In this document: in pieces, positions 46,366 to 56,903 of the stretch | Layout: each line of letters starts with the position of its first letter | How positions within the stretch are numbered: the first letter of the stretch is position 1 | Origin: Psychrobacter sp. P2G3 | GTDB taxonomy: Bacteria > Pseudomonadota > Gammaproteobacteria > Pseudomonadales > Moraxellaceae | Assembly: GCF_001593285.1 (NCBI RefSeq) | Contig: NZ_CP012529.1 | Coordinates: 806,001-870,000, forward strand | Reading direction: 5' to 3' | Length of the DNA: 64,000 nt | Made by a program: the position numbers and the translations under genes | The notes under the pieces: generated by a model | Told to the model about the DNA's origin: nothing | The model's input: the letters and a program-made list of their open reading frames with translations, nothing else | Database searches by the model: none

Positions 46366-48327
46366 ATGTCTATGAAGCCAGAGCCTAATAAAACGTATTC
46401 TGCAAATAACAACGCTGGTAACGGGTTATATGGTACTGCCCAGCGATTGTTAGAGATGCCACGCGTAGCAAAGCGCGGGTTCTTTCTGACCACAGATATG
46501 CTGATGTCAATGGTTTGTTTATTCCTTGCTTTGGCATTGCGATATGGTGATATCGATAACCATATTAGTCCTTTGTTACTGTTTCTTTATGCGCTGCCTC
46601 CTGTCATTGGTCTTTATTACATTGGCTTTTATAGAGGTGTTGCTCGTATATTTTCTGATAGGGTTATGCGCAACGTACTACAGCTATTTATCGTACTCAT
46701 TATTGCCTACGAAGTCATGAATTTTTTCGAAATATTAACTGATATACCGCGTTCAGTTCCTATTTTGTACCTATTCTTATTCTTTGTTTGGTTGTGGAGC
46801 AGTCGTTTAAGTATACGAGAAATATTAGAGCGTAGCAGCGGTATCCAAAAGAATCATGTTAAAAATGAAGATACTCAGGAAAATGTCATCATTTATGGGG
46901 CAGGTGCAGCAGGTAGAGAGTTGTTTGATGCATTAGAACGATCTCATAAATATAGTACAGTTGCTTTTGTGGATGACAATCTGCAATTGGCAGGCGGGTA
47001 CTTACTAGGTGTAAAAATACATGATGCTGCTGAAACGGTAGAACTTGTAGACAAGTTAGATGTCTCCCAAGTGTTCTTAGCAATGCCTTCGATTAGTCGC
47101 GCTCGTCGTAGACAGATTATTGAAGAGTTTGCAGAAGTATCAGTCAAAATTAAACAGCTACCAAGCTTGCATGAGATTGCTGATGGGCAAGTTACAGTCA
47201 GCACTATGCGTCCTGTTGATATTTTAGATGTATTAGATCGGCAGACGGTTGAGCCTGACGCCATGTTATTGAGCAAAAATATCGCAGGTAAAAACATTCT
47301 AGTCACTGGTGCTGGTGGATCTATCGGTAGTGAGCTGTGCCGACAGATAATCAAAAACAAACCTCAGTGCTTGATACTGTATGAGTTGTCCGAATATGCC
47401 TTATATAGCATTCATCAAGAGCTAAAAAACCAGCAAGTTCTTAATCCTGATTATAGTGATATTCAAATCATTGCCATGATTGGTAATGTGACCAATGAAG
47501 ATAAGCTCATTAGAGTATTCAAAAAATATAGTATCCATACGGTATATCACGCAGCTGCATATAAGCATGTACCTATTGTTGAACATAATCCCTTTGAAGG
47601 CGTTATCAATAATTCTAAAGGTACTTACCATTGCGCTTACGCAGCCCTGCAGGCCAAAGTTGAAACTTTTGTACTTATTTCTACTGATAAAGCGGTAAGA
47701 CCGACCAATATTATGGGCGCTTCTAAACGTTTGGCTGAGCTGGTATGTCAAGGGTTGAGCCAAGTAAATAGTAAAACTTGCTTTAGCATGGTGCGCTTTG
47801 GGAATGTACTTGGTTCATCAGGTTCGGTCATTCCTTTATTCACCAAACAAATCGAGCAGGGTGGTCCTATTACTGTAACGCACGAAGATGTTACACGCTA
47901 TTTTATGACCATTCCAGAAGCAGCAAGCTTAGTCATACAAGCAGGTGCAATGGCAACAGGTGGGGAAGTATTTGTCTTAGATATGGGAGAACCAGTCAAA
48001 ATCGTAGATCTGGCCAAACGTATGATTTATCTAACAGGCTGTAAGCTCAAGGATAAAAATAATCCTGATGGCGACATGGAGATTGTCGTTAGTGGATTAA
48101 GACCAGGTGAGAAGCTCTATGAAGAGCTTATTATCGGCGACGATAATGTAGAGCCTACGCAACATCCACTAATTAGGCAGGCAATGGAACAAAGCTTCCC
48201 ACTAATGGATATCGAAAACATGCTGTCTCAGCTAACACGTAGAGCCCAGCCACATGATGTTGAATGGCTAAAAGAAGAATTTAAATACTTTGTAGAGGGC
48301 TACCATGAAGGTTCAGCACCTTCGTAG
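46366..48327 (+). CDS. Membrane UDP-sugar 4,6-dehydratase (PglF/WbpM/CapD type)
   Basis: Converts UDP-GlcNAc to the 4-keto-6-deoxy sugar, the entry to bacillosamine/QuiNAc4NAc or FucNAc. Four N-terminal membrane helices (residues about 38-145) and a first Rossmann-like domain (VIIYGAGAAGRELFDAL) precede the catalytic domain with NAD motif VTGAGGSIGSELC near 313. The catalytic site is the long-type form, with Met replacing Tyr in IMGASKR (lysine four residues later). Start uncertain: TTG 46357, ATG 46366 and ATG 46372 are all in frame. Follows wzc by 27 bases. Confidence 0.92.
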   Translation: MSMKPEPNKTYSANNNAGNGLYGTAQRLLEMPRVAKRGFFLTTDMLMSMVCLFLALALRYGDIDNHISPLLLFLYALPPVIGLYYIGFYRGVARIFSDRVMRNVLQLFIVLIIAYEVMNFFEILTDIPRSVPILYLFLFFVWLWSSRLSIREILERSSGIQKNHVKNEDTQENVIIYGAGAAGRELFDALERSHKYSTVAFVDDNLQLAGGYLLGVKIHDAAETVELVDKLDVSQVFLAMPSISRARRRQIIEEFAEVSVKIKQLPSLHEIADGQVTVSTMRPVDILDVLDRQTVEPDAMLLSKNIAGKNILVTGAGGSIGSELCRQIIKNKPQCLILYELSEYALYSIHQELKNQQVLNPDYSDIQIIAMIGNVTNEDKLIRVFKKYSIHTVYHAAAYKHVPIVEHNPFEGVINNSKGTYHCAYAALQAKVETFVLISTDKAVRPTNIMGASKRLAELVCQGLSQVNSKTCFSMVRFGNVLGSSGSVIPLFTKQIEQGGPITVTHEDVTRYFMTIPEAASLVIQAGAMATGGEVFVLDMGEPVKIVDLAKRMIYLTGCKLKDKNNPDGDMEIVVSGLRPGEKLYEELIIGDDNVEPTQHPLIRQAMEQSFPLMDIENMLSQLTRRAQPHDVEWLKEEFKYFVEGYHEGSAPS

Positions 48328-48392
48328 ACCTTTTTCACTATAGTGCTCATTAATTTGGGTTATCGAAAACACTTTATTTAGAAAGGAATGTT

Positions 48393-49670
48393 ATGAGAGA
48401 TATCAATAATATAAAGATAGCAGTTATCGGCCTTGGTTATGTGGGTCTACCTCTAGCTGTTGAGTTTGGTAAAAAAGTCTCTGTAATGGGCTTTGATATA
48501 AATGCTACTCGTATTGCCGACTTGCAAGCAGGTACGGATCATACATTAGAAGTTAGTGATGAGGAGTTATCTCAAGCGACGCATCTGAGCTATACCTCAG
48601 ATATTCAAGCGCTTAAAGATTGTAACTTCTTTATCGTTACTGTACCGACACCAATTGATGATTTCAAACAGCCAGATCTAACTCCTTTAATCAAGGCGTC
48701 ACAATCTATAGGCGGTATTCTCAAAAAAGACGATATCGTCGTTTATGAGTCTACCGTTTATCCAGGCGCTACAGAAGAAGTATGTATTCCTGTGCTTGAA
48801 GAAGTGTCTGGTCTAACTTTTAACCAAGACTTTTATGCAGGATATAGTCCTGAGCGTATTAATCCAGGTGATAAAGAGCATAGAGTAGTTAATATCTTGA
48901 AAGTCACTGCAGGCTCTACACCTGAAATAGCAGACTTTATTGATGATGTTTACAATCTAATCATTATCGCTGGCACGCATAAAGCGCCAAGTATCAAGGT
49001 CGCAGAAGCAGCTAAAGTTATTGAGAATACACAAAGAGATGTGAATATTGCTCTAATTAATGAATTGGCCGTTATTTTCAACAAAATGGATATCGATACC
49101 GAAGCGGTGCTAACAGCCGCAGGTACTAAATGGAACTTTTTACCATTCCGTCCAGGCCTAGTGGGTGGACATTGTATCGGTGTCGATCCTTACTATTTAA
49201 CGCATAAGGCACAAGCCATTGGTTATAACCCTGAGATTATTCTTGCTGGTCGTCGTTTAAACGATGGTATGGGAGAGTATGTTACGACTCAGCTTATTAA
49301 GAACATGATTAAAAAACGTATTCAAGTAGAAGGCGCAAAAGTGCTCATACTGGGGCTAAGTTTTAAAGAAAACTGTCCTGATGTGCGTAATACTAAAGTT
49401 ATCGATATCGTTCACGAATTGCAAGAATATAACATCGAAGTCGATATCTATGATCCTTGGGTAGATGCTAAAGAAGCTCATCGTGAGTATGGCATCACAC
49501 CAATCAGTAAACCTCAAGCAGAGCAATACGACGGTATTATTTTAGCAGTTGCACACTCAGAATTTACAGATATGGGTGTCAGTAATATCAGAGAATTAGG
49601 TAAAGAGAAACACGTGCTTTATGACCTAAAATATGTATTTGCAAAAGAAGAAACTGATATTCGCCTGTAA
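48393..49670 (+). CDS. tviB: UDP-N-acetylhexosamine 6-dehydrogenase (TviB/WbpO type)
   Basis: Oxidises C6 of UDP-GlcNAc or UDP-GalNAc to the uronic acid with two NAD+. NAD-binding motif [14 protein letters not shown] is at residues 13-26, and the catalytic C261 is in [12 protein letters not shown]. The [21 protein letters not shown] region is typical of the Vi antigen TviB subgroup rather than UDP-glucose dehydrogenases. Length 425 aa. GAAAGGAATGTT lies before the ATG. The paired epimerase TviC follows, so the product is probably UDP-GalNAcA, as for Vi antigen. Confidence 0.93.
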   Translation: MRDINNIKIAVIGLGYVGLPLAVEFGKKVSVMGFDINATRIADLQAGTDHTLEVSDEELSQATHLSYTSDIQALKDCNFFIVTVPTPIDDFKQPDLTPLIKASQSIGGILKKDDIVVYESTVYPGATEEVCIPVLEEVSGLTFNQDFYAGYSPERINPGDKEHRVVNILKVTAGSTPEIADFIDDVYNLIIIAGTHKAPSIKVAEAAKVIENTQRDVNIALINELAVIFNKMDIDTEAVLTAAGTKWNFLPFRPGLVGGHCIGVDPYYLTHKAQAIGYNPEIILAGRRLNDGMGEYVTTQLIKNMIKKRIQVEGAKVLILGLSFKENCPDVRNTKVIDIVHELQEYNIEVDIYDPWVDAKEAHREYGITPISKPQAEQYDGIILAVAHSEFTDMGVSNIRELGKEKHVLYDLKYVFAKEETDIRL

Positions 49671-49701
49671 ATATAAGATATATAGCTAATAAGGACATAC
49701 C

Positions 49702-50730
49702 ATGACGCAATATGAACAGACAACGCAGACACTAGCAAACAATCCAAAGCAATGGCTGATTACTGGAGTAGCAGGCTTTATCGGCTCAAACTTACTTGAG
49801 ACTTTGTTGAAGCTCGATCAAACCGTCGTAGGTTTAGATAACTTTGCGACAGGTCATCAAAAGAACTTAGATGAAGTACAGTCGTTAGTATCTGCAGATC
49901 AGTGGCAACGTTTCAGATTTATCGAAGGCGATATAAGAAAAGTAGATGATTGCCATCAAGCATGCAAAGGTGCAGATTATGTCTTGCATCAAGCTGCACT
50001 AGGCTCTGTACCTCGTTCTTTAGCAGACCCTATTGCTACCAATGAAACCAATATTTCAGGGTTTCTGAATATGTTAGTGGCTGCGCGTGATGCGGAAGTA
50101 TCAAGCTTTACTTATGCAGCGAGTAGTTCAACATATGGTGACCATCCTGCATTACCTAAAGTCGAAGACGCTATCGGCAAGCCACTATCTCCATACGCCG
50201 TGACTAAATATGTCAACGAGTTGTATGCAGAAGTATTTGCACGCAGCTATGGTTTTGAATCTATCGGTCTTCGTTATTTCAATGTGTTTGGCAGACGTCA
50301 AGATCCAGACGGTGCTTATGCAGCAGTTATTCCAAAATGGACAGCTGCCATGATTGAGAACGATGATGTGTATATCAATGGTGATGGCGAAACCAGCCGT
50401 GATTTTTGTTATATCGACAATACGGTACAGGCAAATATATTGGCAGCGACAACTACCAATAATGAGGCCAAAAACCAAGTTTATAATGTGGCAGTAGGCG
50501 ATAGAACGACGCTAAACAAGTTGTTCAACTCGATTAAGTCAGCATTAGCAGAAAATAATGTGAAATATGATAAAGAGCCTGTATATCGAGACTTTAGGGA
50601 AGGTGATGTAAGACATTCTCAAGCGGATGTGACTAAAGCAAAAAACTTATTAGGATATAAGCCTCAGTTTGACATTAGTCAAGGTATCGATAAAGCCATG
50701 CCTTGGTATGTTAAGTCGTTAGCAAATTAA
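49702..50730 (+). CDS. tviC: UDP-N-acetylhexosamine C4-epimerase (TviC/WbpP type)
   Basis: Short-chain dehydrogenase/reductase that interconverts UDP-GlcNAc(A) and UDP-GalNAc(A). NAD motif [12 protein letters not shown] is at residues about 22-33; the catalytic pair is Y165 and K169 (YAVTK), with the upstream serines in [24 protein letters not shown] is the substrate-binding region common to the group. Length 342 aa fits. It is 31 bases after tviB, with AAGGA eight bases before the ATG. Confidence 0.93.
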   Translation: MTQYEQTTQTLANNPKQWLITGVAGFIGSNLLETLLKLDQTVVGLDNFATGHQKNLDEVQSLVSADQWQRFRFIEGDIRKVDDCHQACKGADYVLHQAALGSVPRSLADPIATNETNISGFLNMLVAARDAEVSSFTYAASSSTYGDHPALPKVEDAIGKPLSPYAVTKYVNELYAEVFARSYGFESIGLRYFNVFGRRQDPDGAYAAVIPKWTAAMIENDDVYINGDGETSRDFCYIDNTVQANILAATTTNNEAKNQVYNVAVGDRTTLNKLFNSIKSALAENNVKYDKEPVYRDFREGDVRHSQADVTKAKNLLGYKPQFDISQGIDKAMPWYVKSLAN

Positions 50731-50742
50731 TAGTTGAGTTTT

Positions 50743-51999
50743 ATGATTAGTAAAGTTCGCACCATGCTACGTAATAAAGATACTAGCCAATTGCTAAAAA
50801 ACTTTTTTTCACTGGCAGTTTTAAAGCTTGTTAATGCCGTATTACCTTTCGTTACTTTGCCTTATTTGATAAAGGTATTAGGGATACAGCAATATGGGGC
50901 GATCGTATTAGCACTGTCATTAATAGCTTATTTTCAAGCAGTAACAGATTATGGTTTTAATCTGTCAGCGACACGAGAGATTGCAAGGCATCGAACCAAT
51001 AAGAGACAATTAAGTTTTATCTACAGTAAAACAATCATTACCAAAATGTACTTACTGCTGTTCTCTTTAGCTGTATTGATACCGATAATTTTGCTTGTAC
51101 CGCAGTTTAAAGAGGATTTACTTGTATATTTATTAATGTGTTTAATGCTCATAGGTCAAACCCTATTCCCTGAATGGTTTTTTAGGGGCGTTGAAAAAAT
51201 GGGTTATATAACGGTTTTAAATCTTATAGTTAAGCTTTCATTTACCATAGGAGTTTTTATATTAATAAAAGCTCCACAGGACTATTGGATATATCCATTT
51301 TTATTAGGGGTAAGCTATATTATCGTAGCATTTATTTCACATTATATAATAATACGTAAATTCAATTTAAAGGTAATGTTTGTAGGTATTAAAAGAGTTA
51401 AAAAGACGTTAAAAATTGGCTTTCCACTATTTGTAAACCAATTCGTTCCAAATCTTTTTAATAATACAACTAATTTTCTTGTTGGGATGATACTGGGTAA
51501 GGCGTCTGCAGGTTATTTTGGCGCCACAAGACAGGTTGTACAGTTATTGACTGTTTTTAACTCTGTAGTATCAGGTGTGGCTTTTCCATATTTAATTAGG
51601 TATAAAGAAAAGTTCGATATTTTTAGCAAATACTATTTAATCTTAATAGCAGCTATTTCAATTTTCTTAATAATAGTGCATCAGTATATTTTTGATATTA
51701 TTGGTATAAAATATAGTTCTGACTCAGAAGTCTTTTATATGCTTATGGCAGGATTTTTGGCTATTGTTTTCTACAGTATTTACTCTACTAACTATCTAAT
51801 CTCGAGAGGATACGATAAGGTGGTAATGAGAATTACTATAGCAGCGTCAACAATAGGATTTGCATTATCCTTCCCACTTATTTATAAGTTTGGACTATTG
51901 GGAGGAGCTACTAATATATTTATAGGTCAATTGATTTTAGGATCTGGATCCTACTTCTATTTCAAAAAGATAAACAAGGGCATAAAACATGAAAGCTAA
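50743..51999 (+). CDS. wzx: Oligosaccharide-unit flippase (Wzx type)
   Basis: Polytopic membrane protein of the polysaccharide_synt family, which flips undecaprenyl-linked repeat units to the periplasm. About 12 hydrophobic segments are spread along 418 aa. NAVLPFVTLPYLIKVLG near the N-terminus and the basic loops (RKFNLKVMFVGIKRVKKTLK) are typical. ATG 50743 is chosen; an in-frame TTG at 50734 is also possible. This gene starts the AT-rich block of the locus. It overlaps the next gene by 11 bases. Confidence 0.87.
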   Translation: MISKVRTMLRNKDTSQLLKNFFSLAVLKLVNAVLPFVTLPYLIKVLGIQQYGAIVLALSLIAYFQAVTDYGFNLSATREIARHRTNKRQLSFIYSKTIITKMYLLLFSLAVLIPIILLVPQFKEDLLVYLLMCLMLIGQTLFPEWFFRGVEKMGYITVLNLIVKLSFTIGVFILIKAPQDYWIYPFLLGVSYIIVAFISHYIIIRKFNLKVMFVGIKRVKKTLKIGFPLFVNQFVPNLFNNTTNFLVGMILGKASAGYFGATRQVVQLLTVFNSVVSGVAFPYLIRYKEKFDIFSKYYLILIAAISIFLIIVHQYIFDIIGIKYSSDSEVFYMLMAGFLAIVFYSIYSTNYLISRGYDKVVMRITIAASTIGFALSFPLIYKFGLLGGATNIFIGQLILGSGSYFYFKKINKGIKHES

Positions 52000-53065
52000 A
52001 AAGTTTGTAAAAAATAAAGTTGTTGGAAGCTGGAAGTTTTTATCAGCGTATTCTGCTTTTCATAAGCTGCATAAATCAATATATGATTCTCCCGACTTTC
52101 AAAAAGTAAGTCTAACAAAAGATGAGAAGAAGGAATATCGTAATTACTGGAAAGCTGTATCCCCAGTTGTTAGCTTCAAGACAGTAGAAATATCAAAATC
52201 ATTATCAGGGGCATTTAATAAGCGGATTATCCCTGAAGAGTTTTATAGCTTATATGTTGAAAGATTCTTAAATAATGAAGGAAATGTTGAATTTCTAGCG
52301 CATAAAAGTATATATAACAAATGGTTTGGTAGAGGTATCTTTCCAAAAGACTTCTTTCATAAGCTTGATGGTAGTTATTATACGTATGAATTCGAAGCTA
52401 TAGATGATATTGAAGCGTTTATTGATAATGAAATTAACAATACTGATTTTCCTATCGTCATTAAACCTAATAAAGATAGTTATGGTGGAAAGGATGTGTA
52501 CTTTGTTGATAGCAAGGAAGATATTAAAGAAATTATAAAACAACATCCTAACTTAGTGGTTCAAGAAAAAATAGAACAGTCTGAATTAATCAATGCCTTT
52601 AACAAAGATAGTGTGAATACTGTTCGTGTAAGTTTATATAAAGATAAAGATAATGTAGTACATATGCTTAATTCTGGTATACGTATAGGAAAAGATGGAA
52701 GCTTAGATAATGTATCAGATGGTGGGATTGTCTGTAGTATAAAATTAAATGGAATACTAAATGAATATGCAACTGATATAGATGAAAAAAAGTATTTGAG
52801 TCATCCTAATTCCGGTTTTGTTTTTGAAGGTAAGAAATTTCCACTATATAACGACTTGGTTGAAGTAAGTAAAAGCATTGCTAGAGCTGTTGTAGGTGCT
52901 CGTATAATCAGCCTTGATATGGCCTTAGACTCTACTGAAAAATGGCGATGCATAGAGATAAATCTATTTGGCCAAACTATAAGGATCCCACAAAATGCAG
53001 GGGAGCCGTTCTTAGGTGAATATACTGATGAAATCATTAGTGATTTTATTAAGTCTAGGAAATGA
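51989..53065 (+). CDS. ATP-grasp protein of the sugar-transfer-associated type
   Basis: An ATP-grasp-like enzyme resembling the family annotated as sugar-transfer-associated ATP-grasp in polysaccharide loci. It shows the nucleotide-binding strand FPIVIKPNKDSYGGKDVYFV (near 154), VVQEKIEQ, and the metal-binding end RCIEINLFGQT (near 334). Length 358 aa. Such enzymes ligate a carboxylate to an amine or thiol; here the substrate is not known. The codon use is AT-rich, like its neighbours. It overlaps wzx by 11 bases and is followed by a hairpin. Confidence 0.72.
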   Translation: MKAKKFVKNKVVGSWKFLSAYSAFHKLHKSIYDSPDFQKVSLTKDEKKEYRNYWKAVSPVVSFKTVEISKSLSGAFNKRIIPEEFYSLYVERFLNNEGNVEFLAHKSIYNKWFGRGIFPKDFFHKLDGSYYTYEFEAIDDIEAFIDNEINNTDFPIVIKPNKDSYGGKDVYFVDSKEDIKEIIKQHPNLVVQEKIEQSELINAFNKDSVNTVRVSLYKDKDNVVHMLNSGIRIGKDGSLDNVSDGGIVCSIKLNGILNEYATDIDEKKYLSHPNSGFVFEGKKFPLYNDLVEVSKSIARAVVGARIISLDMALDSTEKWRCIEINLFGQTIRIPQNAGEPFLGEYTDEIISDFIKSRK

Positions 53066-53105
53066 TCTATTTTTATAATTAAATCTGTACTTAAAATATT
53101 CTTTA

Positions 53106-53155
53106 CATCGAATACCTATCATTGTTTTATGTAGGTATTCAATGTATATTTTTTG
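53106..53155 (+). terminator. Probable terminator inside the polysaccharide locus
   Basis: Inverted repeat GAATACCTA (53110-53118)/TAGGTATTC (53132-53140), extended by three pairs after a mismatch, is followed by a T-rich run. It lies 40-75 bases after the ATP-grasp stop in a 223-base gap, so the downstream genes may need their own promoter. Confidence 0.6.
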
Positions 53156-53288
53156 TCTATCTTTACAAATGTTTTATCTAATAGTAATAATAATTTTACA
53201 ATATATAATTAAATGATGTATTTTTGTAATTAAAGTGGTATTCTTGTTAGTTAAAAGATAGAAATATTAATTGCAGGGACTTAATATT

Positions 53289-54332
53289 ATGAAGGTATAT
53301 ATCGCTACACTACCTAATGGATTTTTTGGTAGTACTGGTCAAAGTTGGCAGAGTATAGATGTTAACAAAGTGTCAAGTCTCTTGAATTATGATAGTGAAA
53401 TTATAACTATCAATGACCTGATGCATATTGATTTTGATAAAACAGATATGGTTTTTTACACTTCTAGTGATGAGGAAAATATTAGACTGTATCTAAGAGA
53501 TGTCATGTATTTCATTAATAAAAAATGTAGAATTATACCAAGTTACGATATACTTATGAGTCACGAAAATAAAGGATTTCAAGAGTTATACAGAACTGAA
53601 TTAGGTTTTGGTAATTTAAAAGGAAATTACTTCTTCGATATCGATGATTCTAACTTACCATTACCGAAGGTATTAAAAACAGTGGGTGGAGCAGGTAGTA
53701 GTGGTGTATTTCTAATAAAGGATGAAAAAGATCTTTTAGATATTAAGAAAAAATATTTCAATGTATCAAATAAAAGAAAGGTAATAAAATTACAAAGAAA
53801 AATTAGACTACAAGCTGAGGAGTTTTCAATATACAATTATAGACATAAAGGGTTTAATAGGTTTGTTGAACAAAAATTTATACCTAACTTAACAAATGAT
53901 TTTAAGATTTTAGTATTTGGTGACAGGTACTATAGTTTAAAAAGAAACATTAAAGAAGGTGACTTTAGAGCGAGTGGAAGCGGACTGTTTGAACATGTAA
54001 GGCCTCCGAAAGAGACTTTAGACTATGCGAAGAGTATATTTGATGAAATCAACAATCCTTATGCTTCGTTAGATATTGCTCAATCACCGGATGGTTGTCA
54101 TTTAATAGAGTTTCAAGGTACTAATTTTTCACCAGGCACCTTACTGAAAGCGCCAAGTAGATATGTTTGTATAAATGGAGAATGGGTTGAAGAGAAGAAT
54201 AATCAAGATCTTGAGGAAAATTTTGCATATGCTCTAAATTTTTTTATAAAAAGTAATGAATCATTTTCTTTACAAGACGTTTTAAATGTAAAATTTAAAA
54301 ATGAAGGTTTAAAGGCTTTGAAGGTTTTATAA
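53289..54332 (+). CDS. Second ATP-grasp-like protein, RimK/glutathione-synthetase style
   Basis: Hydrophilic protein of about 347 aa with ATP-grasp features: LPKVLKTVGGAGSSGVFLI (near 125), EQKFIPNLTNDFKILVFGD (near 195) and a metal-binding end IEFQGTNFS (near 280). It is not closely similar to the neighbouring ATP-grasp protein and its substrate is unknown. ATG 53289 is preferred to TTG 53271, since GGGA sits nine bases upstream. Strongly AT-rich with many ATA and AAA codons, which suggests recent transfer. Confidence 0.68.
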   Translation: MKVYIATLPNGFFGSTGQSWQSIDVNKVSSLLNYDSEIITINDLMHIDFDKTDMVFYTSSDEENIRLYLRDVMYFINKKCRIIPSYDILMSHENKGFQELYRTELGFGNLKGNYFFDIDDSNLPLPKVLKTVGGAGSSGVFLIKDEKDLLDIKKKYFNVSNKRKVIKLQRKIRLQAEEFSIYNYRHKGFNRFVEQKFIPNLTNDFKILVFGDRYYSLKRNIKEGDFRASGSGLFEHVRPPKETLDYAKSIFDEINNPYASLDIAQSPDGCHLIEFQGTNFSPGTLLKAPSRYVCINGEWVEEKNNQDLEENFAYALNFFIKSNESFSLQDVLNVKFKNEGLKALKVL

Positions 54333-54547
54333 GAGAACAGGTGTAAGATACAGATAAGATATCTCAATCATTGTTTTTTTTATGAAAAATAATTAAAATC
54401 TATATAGTACTAACTGTTTTTTTGGGAATACTGGCATGTAAAATGAAGTTTATTTCTTCTCATTACCAAAGAAATATTTTGGTAAAGAAAAATTGCTATA
54501 CAAAGAAACCTTTTCTTATGGCTTGTTACACTACGTGGAATGTAAAA

Positions 54548-55663
54548 ATGACTAAAAAAGTAACACACGTAATTATTGGCTTGAATGTAGGCGGTGCTGA
54601 GTTGATGCTCAAACGATTAGTACTGCACAGTCAAAAAACAGGTCAGTTTCAACATAGGGTTATTTCTTTAACAGATATTGGTATTATTGGTTCAGATTTA
54701 CAGAGTCAGGGGATAACAGTACATAGCCTCGGTATGAAATCTGTATCATCAGTACCGAGAACCCTTTTTCGGTTGAGAAGTTTACTAAAAGATACTAGGC
54801 CCGACGTCGTACAAACTTGGATGTATCATGCTGACTTCTTGGGTGGTCTAGCTGCAAAGAGTGTAGGTGTTGATAATATTATTTGGGGTATCCGTACTAC
54901 AGATGTATCTCAAGGTGCTTCCAAGCAAACAGTTCATCTTAGTAAGTTATGTGCAAGACTGTCTTATTACGTCCCCAATTCTATAGTTTGTGCGGCTCAT
55001 GTATCAAAAGACTATCATATAGGTATTGGTTACGATAAATCTAAGATGATGGTTATCCCTAACGGTTTTGATGTAGAGGCGCTTTCTTCTACAGAAGAAG
55101 ATGGACTTAATATTCGTAAGCAATTTGACTTGTCCCATAATGATATCGTCATTGGATCTGTAGGCAGGTTTAACCCAGTCAAAAACCAAAAGCTTTTTGT
55201 ACAAGTTGCCTCTACGTTAATAAAAGATTTTCCAGATTTGAAGTTTATGTTAGTAGGTAGAGATAATGACTCAAAAAATAAAGAGCTAATGTCTTGGATT
55301 AAACAGTACGACCTTTTAGATAATTTTAGACTGCTGGGTCAGAGGAATGATGTACCTAAATGTCTTAGAGCTATGGACATTTTCTGTTTACATTCTAAAA
55401 CTGAAGGGTTTCCAAATGTAGTAGGAGAAGCTATATTATCAGATACTACATGTGTAGCAATTAATGTAGGGGATGTTGGAGTCCTTTTAGATGAAGAGTC
55501 TATTGCTCTAAGTAATGATGTAACTGGAGTTAGTAATACTATAAAAAACTATCTTACCTATCCGAAAGATAAATTACTTAAAAAAGCCAATGAGAACAAA
55601 CATAATATTATTACTAAATACTCTATGGAAGTAATTATAGACAAGTTCCACAGTTTATATTAA
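54548..55663 (+). CDS. Glycosyltransferase family 4 (retaining)
   Basis: GT-B fold glycosyltransferase using a nucleotide sugar. The N-terminal domain starts HVIIGLNVGGAELMLKRLV; the C-terminal domain has VGRFNPVKNQKLF and the EX7E-type motif EGFPNVVGE. Length 371 aa fits GT4. I start at ATG 54548 with GGA upstream; the open frame extends back to 54422, but the extra 42 residues (rich in K and C) are unlike the family. Adds one sugar of the repeat unit. Confidence 0.85.
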   Translation: MTKKVTHVIIGLNVGGAELMLKRLVLHSQKTGQFQHRVISLTDIGIIGSDLQSQGITVHSLGMKSVSSVPRTLFRLRSLLKDTRPDVVQTWMYHADFLGGLAAKSVGVDNIIWGIRTTDVSQGASKQTVHLSKLCARLSYYVPNSIVCAAHVSKDYHIGIGYDKSKMMVIPNGFDVEALSSTEEDGLNIRKQFDLSHNDIVIGSVGRFNPVKNQKLFVQVASTLIKDFPDLKFMLVGRDNDSKNKELMSWIKQYDLLDNFRLLGQRNDVPKCLRAMDIFCLHSKTEGFPNVVGEAILSDTTCVAINVGDVGVLLDEESIALSNDVTGVSNTIKNYLTYPKDKLLKKANENKHNIITKYSMEVIIDKFHSLY

Positions 55664-55700
55664 AAAACAAAAGTTAATACACAATACTGTAGTGAATAAT

Positions 55701-56882
55701 ATGAATATAAAAGTTCCTAGTTTTATTAGTTTAAACTCATTTGTATTGACTTCAATACTTGTAATTTTTATTATAAGTTTTTCGAACTTTGCTAATTTGA
55801 GAGCGCCTTTAATAGTTGTACACTTTACTTTGTTTTATCTTCTTGTAATGTATAAGCATCAAATAGTAATAATGAATAAAAGTTTAATTGCTATTTTCTT
55901 TCTTGTGCTATTTGTCGTAATACAGAGCATCATTTTTCAAGGTAGTCTGTTGATAATAGTTCAGTCAATAGCGTTGGTCTTGTTCTTATTTTTCACCTCT
56001 CAAATTGCCTTAGCTGAAGGAAAATCCTTTTATTATAAGGAGCAATACAAAACACTATCTAAAACTCTACTTATACTGCTACCTTTTTTTCTTATAAGTT
56101 TTAATAGTTGGTCAGATTTCAGGCAGCCTGGGCTGTTTAGGAATCCCAATATCACCAGTCATCTTTCTGTAATGATATTACCTTTTATCTTATTAGGAAT
56201 GGATCAGAAAAAGTATAAGACGTTAGCAGTAATAATTGTAATTCTAATTACTACTGTTACTGCCTCTAGAAGTGCAGTATTGGCATTTTCATTAGGTTTA
56301 TTAACTTATATTTTTGTGACTGTATTTCCGAAAAGTAATTTTTTTACCCTATTTGTATTGTTACTATCTGTATTAGGGATATCTATTTATTCCGTTGAAA
56401 TTGCAGAATGGGTGTCTGGTAATTTTTCTGGTTTGGCGAGTTCATCTGATTCACGTCTATTAGACACTGGTTACAATGGCCGTGACATATTGATGCAATT
56501 AGCGCTCGATAGGTTCAAAAGCCAGCCTATGTTGGGATTAGGTTTTGATGGTGTTAAGTTTGATTTTGGTGGGCATGAGCTTGGTACCCATAACGGATTA
56601 GTAGAGATTTTGATAAAGTTCGGAATTATTGGCACTTTTATTTTTACCTTGTTTTGTTTGTCCTTGATATGGATGACATCCAAGCACAATGCTCGATTTA
56701 AAGCCGCGACAATTATGTCTCTTGCAACAATATTTTCTTTATCTACAAACAGCTCGACTTTTTTTGTACTTAATTACTTAGCTATCTACCCAATACTTTT
56801 AGTTTATTTAGGTTATAGAGTACAAGATGAAAGTTATAAACTACAAAATGAAACTAGAAGAGAGCTTCTGGTCGAACATTAA
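55701..56882 (+). CDS. wzy: Wzy-like polysaccharide polymerase / O-antigen ligase family
   Basis: Polytopic membrane protein of about ten helices with a large periplasmic loop (residues about 230-290). The motif region GLGFDGVKFDFGGHELGTHNGLVEILIKFGIIG (short form: THNGLVEIL) is typical of the Wzy/WaaL superfamily. In the context of wza-wzb-wzc, wzx and PglC it is most likely the polymerase. Sequence is AT-rich. A GTG at 55692 in frame would add three residues. Confidence 0.8.
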   Translation: MNIKVPSFISLNSFVLTSILVIFIISFSNFANLRAPLIVVHFTLFYLLVMYKHQIVIMNKSLIAIFFLVLFVVIQSIIFQGSLLIIVQSIALVLFLFFTSQIALAEGKSFYYKEQYKTLSKTLLILLPFFLISFNSWSDFRQPGLFRNPNITSHLSVMILPFILLGMDQKKYKTLAVIIVILITTVTASRSAVLAFSLGLLTYIFVTVFPKSNFFTLFVLLLSVLGISIYSVEIAEWVSGNFSGLASSSDSRLLDTGYNGRDILMQLALDRFKSQPMLGLGFDGVKFDFGGHELGTHNGLVEILIKFGIIGTFIFTLFCLSLIWMTSKHNARFKAATIMSLATIFSLSTNSSTFFVLNYLAIYPILLVYLGYRVQDESYKLQNETRRELLVEH

Positions 56883-56903
56883 TATCCTTTAATAGAGTAG
56901 CTT

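Noticed and set aside
47422..47763. 113-codon minus-strand frame inside the 4,6-dehydratase gene
   Set aside because: Antisense to catalytic dehydratase sequence; shadow frame.
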